A stretch of DNA of 64,000 bases from Salminus brasiliensis (Eukaryota; Chordata; Actinopteri; Characiformes; Bryconidae): assembly GCF_030463535.1 (NCBI RefSeq), contig NC_132879.1:36380425-36444424 (forward strand), given 5' to 3'. A program made the translations under genes and the position numbers. The notes below the pieces were generated by a model that saw only the letters and a program-made list of their open reading frames with translations, had not been told where the DNA came from and searched no databases. This document shows positions 48,028-63,200 of this stretch, one piece after another. Numbering within the stretch: the stretch's first letter is position 1; every line of letters begins with the position of its first letter.

Positions 48028-50892
48028 TTTATTACATTTTTTGATACTGAACATAATTTTATGAAACAAATCTAAGAAATCTAACAAAATATAGATACAG
48101 TTGTCATTAACACTGCCATGTATAGACCCAGTCTACACAGAGGTCAACACCAATGTTTTTTTTTTTTTTCTTTTCTTCTTCTTTTGGATATAATCAATTA
48201 TAGTTTGTGGCTTTAGAAATAATGTGCATAGCCAGCATCAGCATCATACTTTCTCAAGTCAATCCTTTTCTGTCCTTCCCAAAAACTGCAGCAGGGTGTT
48301 CTTAAGGTCAGCGGAAAAAGTCCTGTTGTAGCTGGGAAACTATAGAAGTACGGTTAGGATGACTCTAGGGTAGATACTGTTACCACCCTTAAGACATAAC
48401 TAGAAAGAGGGCTGATTTAAAGTTGTAGAATAATCCTAAAGCATCAGCGAAATAAAAGCCACTGAAAGCTGCAGTAATTAAGCAGTGAAATACTGAGAAG
48501 TCTCACATGCATTCTATATGCCAACAGCTTTACTAGTGCCACAACTAAATGTTTACACTGAACAAGGATGATGCAGTAATGGTTATGAACAATGGCACTA
48601 GTTCCTTATCCTGGCCTTGGGGTTGACCTTTGGCTGGTTTACTGTTTAACATTCTTCAACATGTTATTCAAATAATCAAGGCTATCGCAACTGGCTTTAA
48701 AATAATGGGAAAAAACATGTTAGAGTAAAAGGGAAAAATCACATTACATTACAGCAGGCGGGCATTGCTATTACAGGTCCAGGATTGAGAAACACTGAGC
48801 TAGGTGCAAATAACTTGGCACAGAACCTCAGAATCTGATCTTTAGATGGAATGAGCCGATTGAAACTTATTTACTGCAGCCTTCAAAAGAAATTCATGAA
48901 CCTGGTACACTTCAGAGAAAAAACGTGTTTTATGGATTATCACATGGCGGTGAAGCCTGTGTTGTGAAGACCAATATATACTGTGGGTCGAAAAAACGCT
49001 ATCTACACACAGAACCAGTCCAGACACGGGAACAGAATTGAACAGAAAGCAGTATTTTGGTTGCTGAAGATCACATAAATTAGAATCTCTACAATATGTA
49101 AAATAAATGTTGGTTAAAGTGAAAAATAAGATTCTTTAGAACAGTATACAGTAAAAGAAAAGAAGGCATCACATACTTTTGGCTTTGGAAATCAACCTAT
49201 TGAAAACGTCAGATATAGAAAGAGTCGACTGAGGCTTCATAGGCCCGAGGCAGAGAACTTAAGAGCTTACAATGACTGTTACACTGCATTAAAGGTGCAC
49301 AGGTTTCCACATTAAACACACCTTGTTAAGTGCAAAAATAAATAATGCAAAATCCCTATTCTGTAATCCAATGGATTTGGTACCATCTTAAAACTTCATT
49401 GAGATATGATGAACCAAACAAGCCAAAAGTTCCTGAAAAAAATGATGGCCATTGCAAAGCACTAACACAACTGAGCACACTACAGCGGTGGACAGATTCT
49501 GTGGAGAGAATCAAATTGAGTAATTGCTTTAACACCAGTCTGTTCTTAGGGTACACAGCATTGTCCTTGTGGAGATCAAAGAAAGTATCATGTACTTTGG
49601 ACCATTCCAACTGTTGTCTTGTGCCTGCCTGTGGTAGGAAAAATAGTTGTAGTTGAAAGGTACACTGGCTGTGAACATACAGGAAGATGGGAGAAGTTAT
49701 TCACATAATGGACGAAGGCAAAAAATAAATACAGCGCAATGGAGGGGGTGGGGGGCTGGGGCAAAACTCCTTTCCTTTCTATAATAGATAGCGCTGTAAC
49801 TTAAGGCTAAATGTTGTAGCCTTAAAGAAGGGCTTTTTCAGTAGACACACCAATGTGCTAGGTAAACATTTAGAGAATGTACATATGGACAGAGAACCTG
49901 ACGATTATAGGGGGGAGGGCGCGGAAAGACTCAATTCAATGCAAGCAGAAAGCCTAGAAAGGATGCCAACAGAAACCACATGTTTGTTATATGCTGATTT
50001 ATAATGCTCTGCATGCAAAAAAAAGGCTTCACTATCAATGCTAGGTTATCAAATGGTTCAAAATTTAAATAAAACAGCAAAATTTCAAATTTCATTATTG
50101 CACACAATAAGGAAAAGCAGTGACACCATTTCAAAGTTGGAATATTGACCCAGAACCCCTTCAAAAAAAAATAAACCACCACAAAGCACTTGAAAACATT
50201 CAAATATCTGTTGGAATCCGCTAGATTAGATTTTTTTTTTTTTTTTTAGAGAGGGGGGAAAAAAAATTAATTAAAAAAAAAAACAACCAAAAAATCAAAA
50301 AACAAACAAACAAAAAATAAAACATGGGGCACTATTCAATAAAGACAAAAAATTAAATAATACTTTTAAGTTGTGCTTAAATATACAGTGAATGCTTGCA
50401 TAAGTGCTTTTTAAGCAATGTTTGGGTTTGATTTAGGACCTGTTGAGGCATAATTACCAGGATTTACTAAGGATTCATCAACCTGTGCTTTCCTATGTGA
50501 ACATCTTTATATCCAAGTTTCAACGGTCTGCTTTTATGTGAAAGCTCGAAAATGAATTAGGAGGGGAAAAAATAAATCCACAGAAGAATCCTTAATGATC
50601 CAGTAACTGAAAGATCACTGCTACATTAAAACTGTGCATATTTCATACAAAGTTAAAAGGATTAAAAAGACTAACTCCTCTGAGCACTGTTCTGGTTACT
50701 GGTTTGTGTTACGTGCCCCTCGCCTCCTCTTCCTGCATTGGCGGGTGCTGATTGGCAGTATCCAGGTCCAATAAACATGGCAGCATCATTTATTTTTAAC
50801 ACCAAAAGTGGTATTGAGGTTTTGGGGGTTAAGAATGGAAGCGGCAAAAGTGGGTTTGACCAGGCTTTTGTCTGACTTTGAATTAAAAGCCT
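48028..50892 (-). other. probable ppp6r2 3' UTR
   Basis: Follows the stop codon on the - strand. Candidate AATAAA signals (TTTATT on +) lie at about 50789, close to the stop, and at 48028-48033. The stretch contains A/T homopolymers near 50230-50280 and no open frame of note. The distal end is a guess. Confidence 0.4.
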
Positions 50893-51373
50893 TCAGATCG
50901 GTCCATTAGGTGTGATTTCAGAGGGAGCATCAACTCTGGGGACAAAAAAAAAAAGAAGAAAAAAAAAATTGTATTGCATGACAAGAAATTACATTTATTC
51001 ACAAACATTAATACAGCCTTGTTAAGTTCAATTCTATTCTGACATTTGTACGGTACAGAAAAAAACAAAAACAAAAAACATCAGATGCAGTAAGTAAAAC
51101 AGTGTACTGGATAGATGGGAGGATCGATTGGCTATGTATCGGTATCGGATGATTTTCAGCCAAAAAACATGATCGGCTGATTATTTTGCTGAACCTGAGA
51201 GCTCGTCAGATCATGTTTATCATAATTTTTGCAGATGTTGCAGATTTTTGCAAGGTCACAGGACCCTCATTCAACTGCTAGTCGGTAATACATACTTTAC
51301 TCACAGCTGCAGAACCCCATTATAGGCGGAGCTAAAAGTCGCTCTTTACAGAACCCATCTGATGTTTATTTTG

Positions 51374-51411
<38 letters not shown>

Positions 51412-54400
51412 CATTACATTGTATCTGGCTCGAATTTTTTTTTTCGAATAATCTTTACATTGTATCTGGCTCGAATTTGTACAATATGTAAAACTAACAC
51501 ACTATGTGGGGGAAGCAGAATAAAGACTAAATACCACTAAACCCTCTCAAGAGTACATCCCTCATCCAGTTAGTATAGTGAGTATCAGCAGAGCTAGCCA
51601 ATACAAACAAGTACACTTAACTATGCAGTGCTGTTCTGCACAGGAATTGAAAACATTTAGGTAGACTTGCACATTTTAAAGAGGTTTTCAAATGACCCAT
51701 ACCTCTTGTCTGTCACAGTGGTGTTTTCTGAATCTCCTTTGGGTGCCTCAGCATCTGTAGGTGTTGCTGACTCTGTGACCTTCGGGGGCCCGTCTGCAAT
51801 AGTGAGCTTCTCCATAGCCGCAGCAGGCACCTCACTACAAGGCCACAAGAAGGCAAGTTAGTTTAGCAGACTAACAACAAGCTACCGAAAACAGCAGGAT
51901 CAGGAGGTTTTTTCTTTAAATTATAAAATGCTTATAATACACTGGTATAGTTTTTATATTGCTGTACCTCGGGGTTGCATCTCTCTGATTAGTAGGTGCT
52001 TTGGGAGAGCCCTCAGTCTTGTCATTGCCCATTTCTTCTTCACTGTCAGAGCCTCCAGAAGAGCTGCTGTCTGAAGCTACGAGAGGAGCCTTCCGACCTC
52101 CACACACTTCCCACTCCCCTGTGCCTGGAGAGGAGCTTCCGTTATTAACAATTACTAACCAACTTTTTAAAGACACAGGGGGAAAAAAAAAAAAACTTAA
52201 ATGCTTACATTTCTTTTCTTGATTCTTTTCTGGTTGACTCTCTGAATTAGTGGACTCTGAGCTGGGGGGACAGATATTCAGTAGTTACTGATTTGGTATG
52301 CATTTCTTGCTTTATTTATTTTCATGCTCATTTCTTTTTGTGCCTTTAACAACAAATCTGTTTTTAGTTAACAAAGCCTCTAATGTTACCCAAACAAAAA
52401 CTGTAATCTTGCACAAAACAAAAACAGTCTGGAAGCATTTTAATGTGAAAACTGAGGGTTTAGAGATAATACTGAATTGTTTATATCAAGAGCCAAAACT
52501 CATTATGCACTGTAGAACCAGACCCTGTTACTAGAATAGGTTACCTGCAGAAAGGCTGAAACTCTGTGAAAGTGGCCCAACCACTGCCTCGCTGCTCCTC
52601 GTTTCCCTGCTCGGAGCCAGAGGTCCAGGCACTTGAGGAGCCATCCTCTGCCTCACCAAAACTCGCTGTCCAGCCAGGATCTACACCATACAGACAGAAA
52701 CATAAGTACTGCCCTTTGTGCTCAGAACTGGATGTGGAATTAGTGCAACCTGAAGTCTGAGAAGTGCCCATGATAGCTCAGCAGCAAAAGCATGCTTCAT
52801 AACGAACGCATTTGCAGGGGAAAGGCTTTGAGAAAGACTTACTCTGTGGAGTCTGTGGTGACCCCTTGCTGGTTGCTGTTTCTGTGGAGGGCTGAACGGC
52901 TCCTTCCTCATCTTCCTCCTCCTCTGAGGCCGACCCGCGGCCCCTCTGCCCGTTTCTCACAGGACCCTTAGGTGAGCTGTCTGAGGACAAAGACACCCCA
53001 AACCTGGGAGACCGTACAAACAAGATTAGCCATCTAAATCTTGGGTATACATGTTTTCCAGTAGATGAATATATAATTTGCATTAACTTTACCTATAATT
53101 TGAATTAACTTATTTTTAGAACAATAATGAATTACCTAGATCGAGATTTCACTTGAGTTGCATAGTTTATCTCTTTATCCTCCCAAATGTCTTCTTCCTC
53201 TTCACAGTCATCAAACTGCTGTATTCTCTCTTTACAACATGCCTCGAAAGCAGCAGCATTGGCCTACAATTACAATTGCATTTTCAATCACACTAAACAC
53301 AGGTCATCAAGAACTGAACATATGCATGTTTGACACATTCATCCAGACACTTACACTGTTATCATCCGCATCTATATTGAAGTTAATCTCAGCAATGCGA
53401 TCAAAAGTAGCACTGAAAAATAAATAATAGTAGTAAACAAGAACCCATCTCTGTATTAATGCTCATGTTTTTGAAAAAAAACAAACAAACAAAAAAAAAA
53501 AACTTACTTGATGTTTTCATCATGTTCACTGAACTCTTCATCATTAAAGCCAAACTGATCTACAAAGTTGGCGGTCATCTGTTGGATCTGATATTCAGAG
53601 AATGCCTAGAAGGAAAATATGAAAATGATGAATGGGAAACAGGAAACAAAGAAAATAGCTTGAACGGTCAGTTATACAAAATTCTTATGACATTCCAAAT
53701 CACATGGTTCTCAGAAACAAAAGAAATACTGGTCAATAACTTTATTTAAAAAAACAAAACAACCAAACAAAAACAAAAGACACACTGACTGGTTTACCTG
53801 TTGGATAGATAGATCATTGGGGAAGGGGCTCTCCATGTCATCATCCTCACTTGAAGAATGCAGGTTATGCGTGCTCACCTATAACCACACAAGACAACAG
53901 TAGTAAAATGACTGAAAGGCTATAGCAGCCGATTTGTTCTGCCCAGAGGTTGTTTCAGGGCAGTTGTGTGATGCATCACTTAAATCAATTAAACACAAGT
54001 GAACCATCACAAAAAGATCTGGGAAAAAATTATATATATTTCGGAAGTACGGCTTGTAAAGTGAACTTGGAAACAGTTGTCTTTTAGGGTAAATTATGTA
54101 AGCATGTTTGTGTGTGTTTTTACCAAGTCCACAGTGTTTCTCCTGTTTGTTTCTCTCAGAGTTTGTCCAACAAAACTCTCCCAACGCCCTCTGCAGTCCT
54201 CAGGCAGTTCTGCAAATAACCAAAAATAAAATTGGTCACAACACTATTTTGTGGATCATCTTTATCAATATATGATTTAAGTGCAGACTTTTAGCTATAA
54301 CTGAATCGGTTTAATGAACTATTTAAGAATCACAGCCATTTTTAATATGTTTCTCCATTTTAAAAGTTTAAAAGTAAAAACAAACAAAAAAAAATCTAAT

Positions 54401-57155
54401 AATTATTTTAAATACCTGTATGCAAATCTTTTGCAGTTTATGATTGCCTAAAATATCAAAACAGCCAACAAAAAGTGTAGTTTTTCCTCTTTTAAGATGC
54501 TTTGCTAAAGCTTTACTGCAGCTGCTTTTAGTTGCCGCTTGTTTGTGGGTCTTTCTGAATTCGATTTTGTCTTCAGTAAGAGAACAGCTGATCAGTTGGG
54601 TTGAGGTCAGGTGACTAAACGGGCCACACAAGAACATTTCTTAGCATTAAGATGTTCTTGCATTGCTTTTGCAGTAAGGTTTTGGTCATTATCCATCTGT
54701 ACAGTGAGGAATCGTCAGTATTGCAGCATTTGACTAAATCTGAGCAGAAGGTACAGCTCTGTACACTTCAAAATTCTTCCTGCTATTTCTATTGGCAGTC
54801 ACATCACCAGCAAACAGTGACCCAGTTCCACTAGCAGCCCTCGTCATACCAGTGCTCCAGCACATTTGACAGATGATGTCGAAGGCTTTAAAGAATAAAC
54901 CCCTTATTTTTCTTCGCCACAATCATTTTAATCTTGGTTTCTTTCTGTTCAAAGAAGCAGGCTAGGTGTCAGTCTAATCTGGCCTTCCTGTTCTTGAATG
55001 TTACCAGTGGTTTGCACCTTGCACCCTTAGCATTTAAATTCATAAAGGTGTCTCTTGATTGTATATGATAGGCTTACACCCTTGAGACTGTGTTGTTGAC
55101 TTGTTAGTTTAGTTTTTTTAACTAAAGAAACAATTCTGTGATCATCTACTTTAGTTATCTTTCATGATCTTCCAGCTCTTTAACATTGACATTGCTAAGC
55201 TCACCAATGTATGCCTTTTTTTCTGGCACTAAATTGAAAGATCTTGAAGTTTCTTTGATTTAGTGCAAATGGAAGAACTATGTTGATAAATACAAATAAA
55301 TAAATAAATAAATAAAACAAACTACGTCCAGAATGATTCATACAATATTGTTAAATTCCTTGAATTAAAGCTGAAAGTATACACTTCAATTGCTTCTTTT
55401 CAAAACTATTGTGGTGCAGTACAAAGACAAAATGACCAATTCTGTCACTGTCTATAAAGATGAGCAACTAAGTATCAAAAGGTGTGATTTATACAGATGA
55501 ATCAAGTCTTGCAACACATGTACACGTATGTAAACCTACCTTTAATAAGATCACTAATTTGAGACTGCACCTGTCCCTTCTCCAGGTTCTGAACCACAGT
55601 GTTGGCAATTCTAGTCAGATGGCCCATGTTTCCTCTCCTGGTGCCACCTTCAGCCCTACAGACAAGTACACAATTAATACACAACAGGAGTGGAAGGGGG
55701 TTAATAAAAATTACTATGGTGATTCATGCAACTCGTACTGAATTTTGTCGTTCTCCTCCCAGGCATCCAGGATCCTTTGCACTAAGCGGCACTGCTGGAT
55801 AAGCTGGAAAACAAATATATATATATTTGTATATATATAAATGAAGATAATCAAATATTGAAAGAGAAAAATGACAACAGTACAATAATTCTACCCAATT
55901 TATTTATCAAAAATATTTTGATAAACGATAGGGTGGGAATACCTAGGCATCTCACAATTCAATTTTAATTCAGAGTGATGCAATAAACACTTTTTTTTAA
56001 TTATACATGGATTGTTTTCTTCCACATGGGTAAATACAAATTTTCACAAGAAATACAACTTCAGTTTTTTAGATATAAGGTCAGAGTATCTATTTACACA
56101 ATTCTCTAGATCACATGTGGTCTTGGTACAGAGAGAGCTAAGATTGAGATATTGAGCATTTGATATAAAACAGGGGTTTTATTTTAGGAATTTAAAAACT
56201 GAAAAGTGTCCTTAGGCTCAGAGAGTTAAACAAAGTGGAAGTGTTGTGGCCAGTCAACTGGAAGATTTTGCAGACCTAGTATGTCTCACCCTCCCTAGTA
56301 GCTTTGACACAGTGGACAACTTGAGCGCTTGCAGAGGGGCCAGATTTAGCATGTGGGCATAGCATTTCACATGTAGGAATTTGCCCAGCGTTATCATTCA
56401 CTAAATCTAAATCTCTCTGTGATCTGCTGTTCCTCTGTTACACTCTTTAACAGCTCAGCCAGATCTGCAGCTGTGTGGCTCTCATTCATTGCTCTTATTT
56501 TAGAGCAAATGAGATGCTAGCGATGATGAAATACGCATTTATAGTGCCTAAAGACTCTGCTGCAATGGATATCCATGCATCACATTACAGCTATCCAACC
56601 CAGTAAAGTACCTTTGAGACAGGATTCTGTGTTTTAATTCAAAAGTATGCTAACAGCATCAAAGCTCTGGTTCTCAACGTATAAATACGGACGCAAACCT
56701 ATGGCAATAAGAGTTGCAAAAGAGTTTGCAATTCGCTTCGCCTGGTTGTACTTAGAAGACCATCGAGCAAACAATGTGTGAACGCTTCCACCCACATTGG
56801 AAAGGTTGAAGAGAATTACAAACTCTTTATTGCCAAGGATTTTCTTCTGTATTCAGTGGAAAGCTTCTCCACCTTGTGTCTGTAATGTGCATGCCACAGA
56901 CTGTCCGGGCACTGCACTTCCTTTTGCATTCTGTCAACATTATGTTACCAATTAACATTTAGAATTTTTTTACATTTGTGAATCGACGTGTCGTAATTGG
57001 AATGCATTTAAGAATCTTTTTACTCCCACCCCTACTCCATACTATACATACTTTTTACATGTAAGGTTATACTCGTTTACTGTTATCCAAATATTATTAA
57101 AAGAAAGGATTGTTATAAGACAAACAGGTCACTAGTCTATATTTACCAGTTGTCC

Positions 57156-57201
<46 letters not shown>

Positions 57202-60200
57202 CAGTTACTTACATTTACCACCAAGGCATCTTGGATGGGTGAATGTGCTGGGTCTGTGCTGCTATTCTGACCTGAAGTCCCCTCCTCTTTTTGGCTGTCT
57301 GAGCCTGGATCAGGCTTCTCATCATGATTCTGAAGAGTTGGGGTCTGGAGACCAGTGTGAGCAGAGTGGTTTAGAATTGATGCCACACAAAGCTCCACTT
57401 GGAAGTGCAAGAAGTTATTCCAGGTGTATTTAAAGAATAAATCCTGTAAGCAGAAAGGGAAAAATGCAAGTAAGTACTTTTTTAAAATAGCATTACATTT
57501 TCCTCAAAAGAAAGTCTCACAAACACCACAGCCTCTTTTCAAAAGGAGTCACATGTCACTAACTGAATTTTGCATGAAAGATCACTGTATACCAAGTTAG
57601 GAAGGAGTAGCGTGGGATAAATACAAAATGAGACTACAGCAGACTTCATTATATAACAAACAGAAACAAGGTCTTGTGTTGTGAAGTGGCTACAAAGGAA
57701 ATGCTTAACCCTCACCAGCAGCAGGTCCATGATGTTGAGCCTGCAGAGCTCCTGGCAGATGCTGTGGTCGCTGGTCTGCAGCAGGGAGGCCACCAGTCTG
57801 GCCACATGAAGGCGGGCGTTCCCCAGCGGTTGCTCCAGAACGCCAACGGTTGTGAGTATTGCACTTTTCTGCTCAATACCATATGGGAAATACACAGGAA
57901 TAAAGTGGATGTTCTTTTAAGAGATTTAAAAACAGTGGACAGTCCAGAAAGAACCACAATTTCATAATGCAAAATCCAAATGCACAATGGAAACATTACT
58001 TAGCGCCTTAGTTCTGAACATTAAAACCCAACTTGCTTTGAAATACATACACTTTATGAAGATAATGCACAATACCCCAAGTACCTTAGGAGGGTCCAGT
58101 AGGAGTTGCTGGAAGTCTTTCAGATGAGGCTCAATAGCACGTAAAATACTGCCACTGACAGTGTAAGACCTTTCACATCCCTGAGAATACAATTCCATTA
58201 GACCCTCCAGCCTGAAACAGAACAACAAAGTCCCCATTTTTTCCACCTGGTAGTATGAGGGAGCGAACTAATGTAAATAAAGAGAAGACATGTAGAAAGG
58301 TGCTGTCAGTGTTTAATGTGGACTAATGCTGGTTGTATCACTTACCCTGACCTCCTTGACTCCAGTAATGTAAGAAGCACTTGAGTTCCATTGACAACAG
58401 AAGCTTCACTCTTCTCCCCCTCAAACATGCTTTTCAAAAGCTGCGCCACATTCTCTTCTCTAAATATAAATAAAGAAATAAACCTGTAATGCTATACTTG
58501 CTTTATAACACAGTGCCTGGGATTTCATTATTACTTTTCAATGAATCAACATTCTGCCTGATCGATATTATCAATAACAATCTGCATTGGCTGAAATAGT
58601 AGATGTACAATTAAAACAATTAAACATTTTGTGTACATATATTCAGTACTCTGAAATAGTTTTAAGGTCCTGGGATTAAAATAAAAAACCTCCTTATTTG
58701 TGAAGTGCTTCTTCATTTAATTAGCAAATACTGTATGTGTGTAAATACAATACATAAATAAAAGTGTTTTACGTGCGTTGCTGTGGTCAATAAAACACTT
58801 TCAAAGCTCTACTGGGGAAGCCCAATATTATTTATAGTACAATATTATTACAATATTACAGTATTTATAGTATTATTTATAAATTCAACATCTGTTTTGG
58901 TCAATCAATGCTAAATCAATCAAAGTTGCTGGAAGTCAATGTTAAATCAGGTGAGCTGGTGATGGAATTGGTGATAGAAGAAAAAAAAACAAAACAAATG
59001 CTGTTAAATAGGTAACATTCTTTTTAAACATTAGGGAGCTCCATAAATACCATGTGTTCAAATATAACAATAGTTCACTTCTGCACAGTGATTTTACAGC
59101 TTAATTTTTTTGTCGGTTTCCATTATTCTTGGAAACCGACAAACAAACTTACGACTCTAGGACTGCCAGTAAAGGGTCCGGCTCCATAGTCTCTGGCATC
59201 TGATTGGCCTGGTCTCTACTGAGACGAATGATGTCGCAAAGAGTCTGGGACGCATTCGATTGTCTCTGCAGCAAACAAGACACATTTAAAATATTTAGTG
59301 ATGAAACATAATGACTATAACAGAATGCATTTACTGGGTTTCAGTTTAAAATGCAATACTACAGAAAGTATTCCTTATGTAATATCTGAAGATCCCCAAA
59401 AAAAAACCCACACACAGAAAAAAAACCCACAAAACAAAACTTATATCAATCCAGATAAGAAGTAAACCAGTAATCGTCTCACCTCTTCATCTCTCCCTGT
59501 GTGCATGAGCTCAGTCAGCCTCTGGATCAGCCGCTCCTCATTCAGCCACTGTAGACAGAACATCCTTCTTTAAGCTCTGGGCCCATGCCACATTAAGCTT
59601 TTCTTCAAAAGGCAAAACACTGGAACCAGATGCTTAAGAGGTCACTTTAAGTTCACCAAGTTTAATTTTGGCATCACCAAGTGCATTCAGCAGCCCCCCG
59701 CCCCCCATTAAAAAACAAAACAAAACAAAAACCAAACAAACAATAAAAGCAGTAGGTGATCCAGAAAAGAGGGAGAGGAGAAGTGTGATTTAGTGAGACT
59801 GTGCTCCAATCACCTCCGCCAAAAACTTATGTAATATGTAATTGCCTAACAACAGGTCAGAAGGAAACTGGACAGGAGAAACTGTTGTAAACAGTTAAAA
59901 TAAGGTTGAATCTAAACATCCTTGCCACAGCAACAACTACAAAACCACAATATAGAAGATGTGCAATTCAAGCAGACAACCTTTTATAAATTAATTACCA
60001 AAGTGACTAGGTTTCTATATATGTAGTGCTATAAACGTTATTTGCTTCGACATGTCAATGTTTTTACTCACCAAAGCACCTGACACCATTTGTATTTGAT
60101 TTAAAGCATTACATGGTTTAAAATCTCAGCAGATAATATGGGTAACTTTAATCTTCTGTGCACATTTCACACCACACATTGCCACAAGTAATACGCTTCT

Positions 60201-63200
60201 ATATTAATCAATGTAGTCTTTCACATCACTGAGAAGTGCACATTAACAACACTGGTCATGCACATCACTGCATTGTGTAGGCAGAAACAGTACAAAATGC
60301 ATTATGCTTGTTAAACGTACAATCTAACACACACATTAACAAGTGCTTAGAGATGATTCCTGTAATGTAAAATCAAATTATATGTACTGTGTAGTATTAA
60401 AATTTCAATAATTACTAATTATGAAACCATTGTACAGGTCATTTACACATCAGAGAAAATATAAGAAACAAAATGAAAAGCTAGACATGTGACCAGCCTA
60501 ATACAGTGTTTATGCTCTTACATTGAGAACCTCTTGTCTGAGAGGGGCCGGCTCCACGCAACTGATGAGGCGCAGGAGTAGGTCCATCATGGCTGATGCA
60601 TCTATGTGGTTTAGCACCAGACTGATAAAGTTGTGTTTTTTCCTTAGGAAGGAAATCACCTGGGGGAACATACATGTAATCACAAAAACGCTAGCCACTA
60701 CTTGTGAGTTGTGAAGCACTTTTGTTTTGATAGCTCCTGCAAGCTTATGGACTAGTCAACTAGTACACAAATACAACCAGTAGTGTGTGCTGTGGGTAGC
60801 TAACTGGATGATACAAGTGAGTTTAGTAATGAAAAAGTACTGAAAGAAGAAAAACAGTAAGAAGACAGATTTACTATTAAACACAATGCTCAAAGTACTT
60901 TAGAGTGGACATTCTACAATGAAACCAGGTCAATAAGAGACATAATGCTTTCCTATCCACCGGTCACCAAGGTTCTGTGGCAGGTAGAAAACCACTTGTG
61001 TTTCTAGGGGCAAAATGGAGACGCAAAATAAAGCCAGAATGACCTCCTCAAAAGACACCGTTCTCCCTCTTACAAGTCAGGGTATCATCAAAATGATTCT
61101 AAAGCTGTTATTTTAGAGCAAAGTCACTACATAATGCAACATCACAGGGTAGACATCTGTGCCGCACAGAATTACACTAAAGTGATGTGAGGAGAAAGAG
61201 AGAGAGATCTACCCAACCCAACAGAGCATGGCCAGTTGTGCATTTTTGGGCTAACTAACAACTTGATCAAGGATCCAGACATCCAGCATGGTTACATCTT
61301 GTTATTTTTCAGACACTGGAACTTCAAAACAATAGTACTATTTCTAGTTAAAAAGTAACTTATACAAAACGTATTGAACACCTACCTGCTCTGTTTTGCG
61401 AGCTATCAGGTTACCAATGGTCTTGCTGAAGAAGGAGGCCAGTAGGGGGTTAAGGGGTGGGTCTTGCTCAAGAAAACCATAGAGCTTCTCCAGCAGAGAT
61501 TCATCTCCACCCAGCTTGTCATTAATGAGGGACACATCGGAAGTGAGGAGTTCACAGGCGATATTTGGAAACCTAAATGATTTAAAGAAAAATCAGTGTT
61601 CCCTTAAGCATCAGCAAAAGCTGCACCTTCCCAAATTATGAAACATTCTTTCCTGGAAAAATCTGTCCTAAGCAGTATTACACTAAACTAAGCCATTACA
61701 TTTAGAACACCACACTTCCTGCTGTGTCCTGTATGAAAAACAACATGTGCAAATGTACGCAATGATTTGAGTGACCACCCCTGGAGGTGAACTGACTGGC
61801 ACAGTGTTTAAATATAACTTGCAAAGGAAGTTTAGTCTAACAGCAGGATTCACTTTTTTTCATACATTCATACCCTATCAAACTACCAACGCAATATACA
61901 GCATTACTGGAGCCAGGGAGTAGCGTTAGCTGGCCAGGTAGCGCAGATGGTACTGCATGTATGTGGCTTCCGTACCATATCTTCCTGCCTTATTGTAAAA
62001 TATACGAAAATCGATTAAATCGAGTCACAGACTAAGTAAACACTTATTTAGCTGCAATCACACATGATGAGAAGACAAAACCACATATCAGAGAGCACAG
62101 TCAAGTCAAATAAATGGTCTTAGGAGTGTTTTCATGCACATTTAGACTGATTCAGATTTTTTAACTATAAGCCATAGTATTACTGAATGGAGAGGGAGTA
62201 GAATATTCTAACAAATGGTACCAATGTGTTCCTGCAACCATCCCTGCAATGTCTAAGACGTTAATTCTAAAAACAGAGTGGCCTGTTAGCCTCAAAAATA
62301 CAGAATATAATTGCACATAGCAATTTACTTACATGAATTAAAAATGCCTTCATCTTCAACTAAAAAGTCACTGTTGTGGACATGCATGTTTTTTTTCTGT
62401 AGACAGTGCTGAGTATATGCATTTACATGGTTTAAACCCCAAATTAAATTATGCTGATAAAAATGCCAACAGTACAAAACATTCTTGCACCCTCCCAAGA
62501 CATTTTCTTCACAAAGTCCTGACTGAGTGCTTTCTGAATACGTCACTCTGTCCACTCCACTGACTGACTGAATTCAGGAATTAATTATTTTAAACTTGCA
62601 ATGTTCAGTTTCATCTGCTCTGAAAGGAGACCACACAATGTGCACTTTTAAAAGTACTCTTACTCTGTGCACGATGCAAAAGCTCTTGCTAATTTTACTA
62701 AGGTCTCTAAAGTTGACTAGCTTGTTAGGGCTACGACTTGTTCACGATCATTGTTAGTAAAGGTCATGTGATGCAAATTTCAAGATTTATAACTACTTCT
62801 CAAATCTCATCCCAACAAGCAGATCATGAGCTGCCGATATCGACAAAGCAGGAAAAGGCTAAACAAAGTCGTTTCCTAAGTTCATAATGTAATTAAGAAA
62901 TGGCAGTTAACGGGAGCAGTGGATGTCAGGATGAGGTCTGTAAGACCAGGACTGGAAAAAGCAAATCTAAACCTCCGTTTGACTGAAAAAGACCTTAAGA
63001 CCTAGCAGACTCTGGAGTGGTGGTACCTTGTTCTAATGTGCAGGAACATCTGCACAAATATAAGAATCATTAAAGGGTCATCCAAAGAAAACCCTGCCTT
63101 CATCCTCACCACAGAGTTCAGTGTCAGAGGTTTTCAAAGGGAACAAAACAAATTCTGTGGCCTCAAAGCTCTAATGTTGGAGGAAAAGGGATGCAGAATT

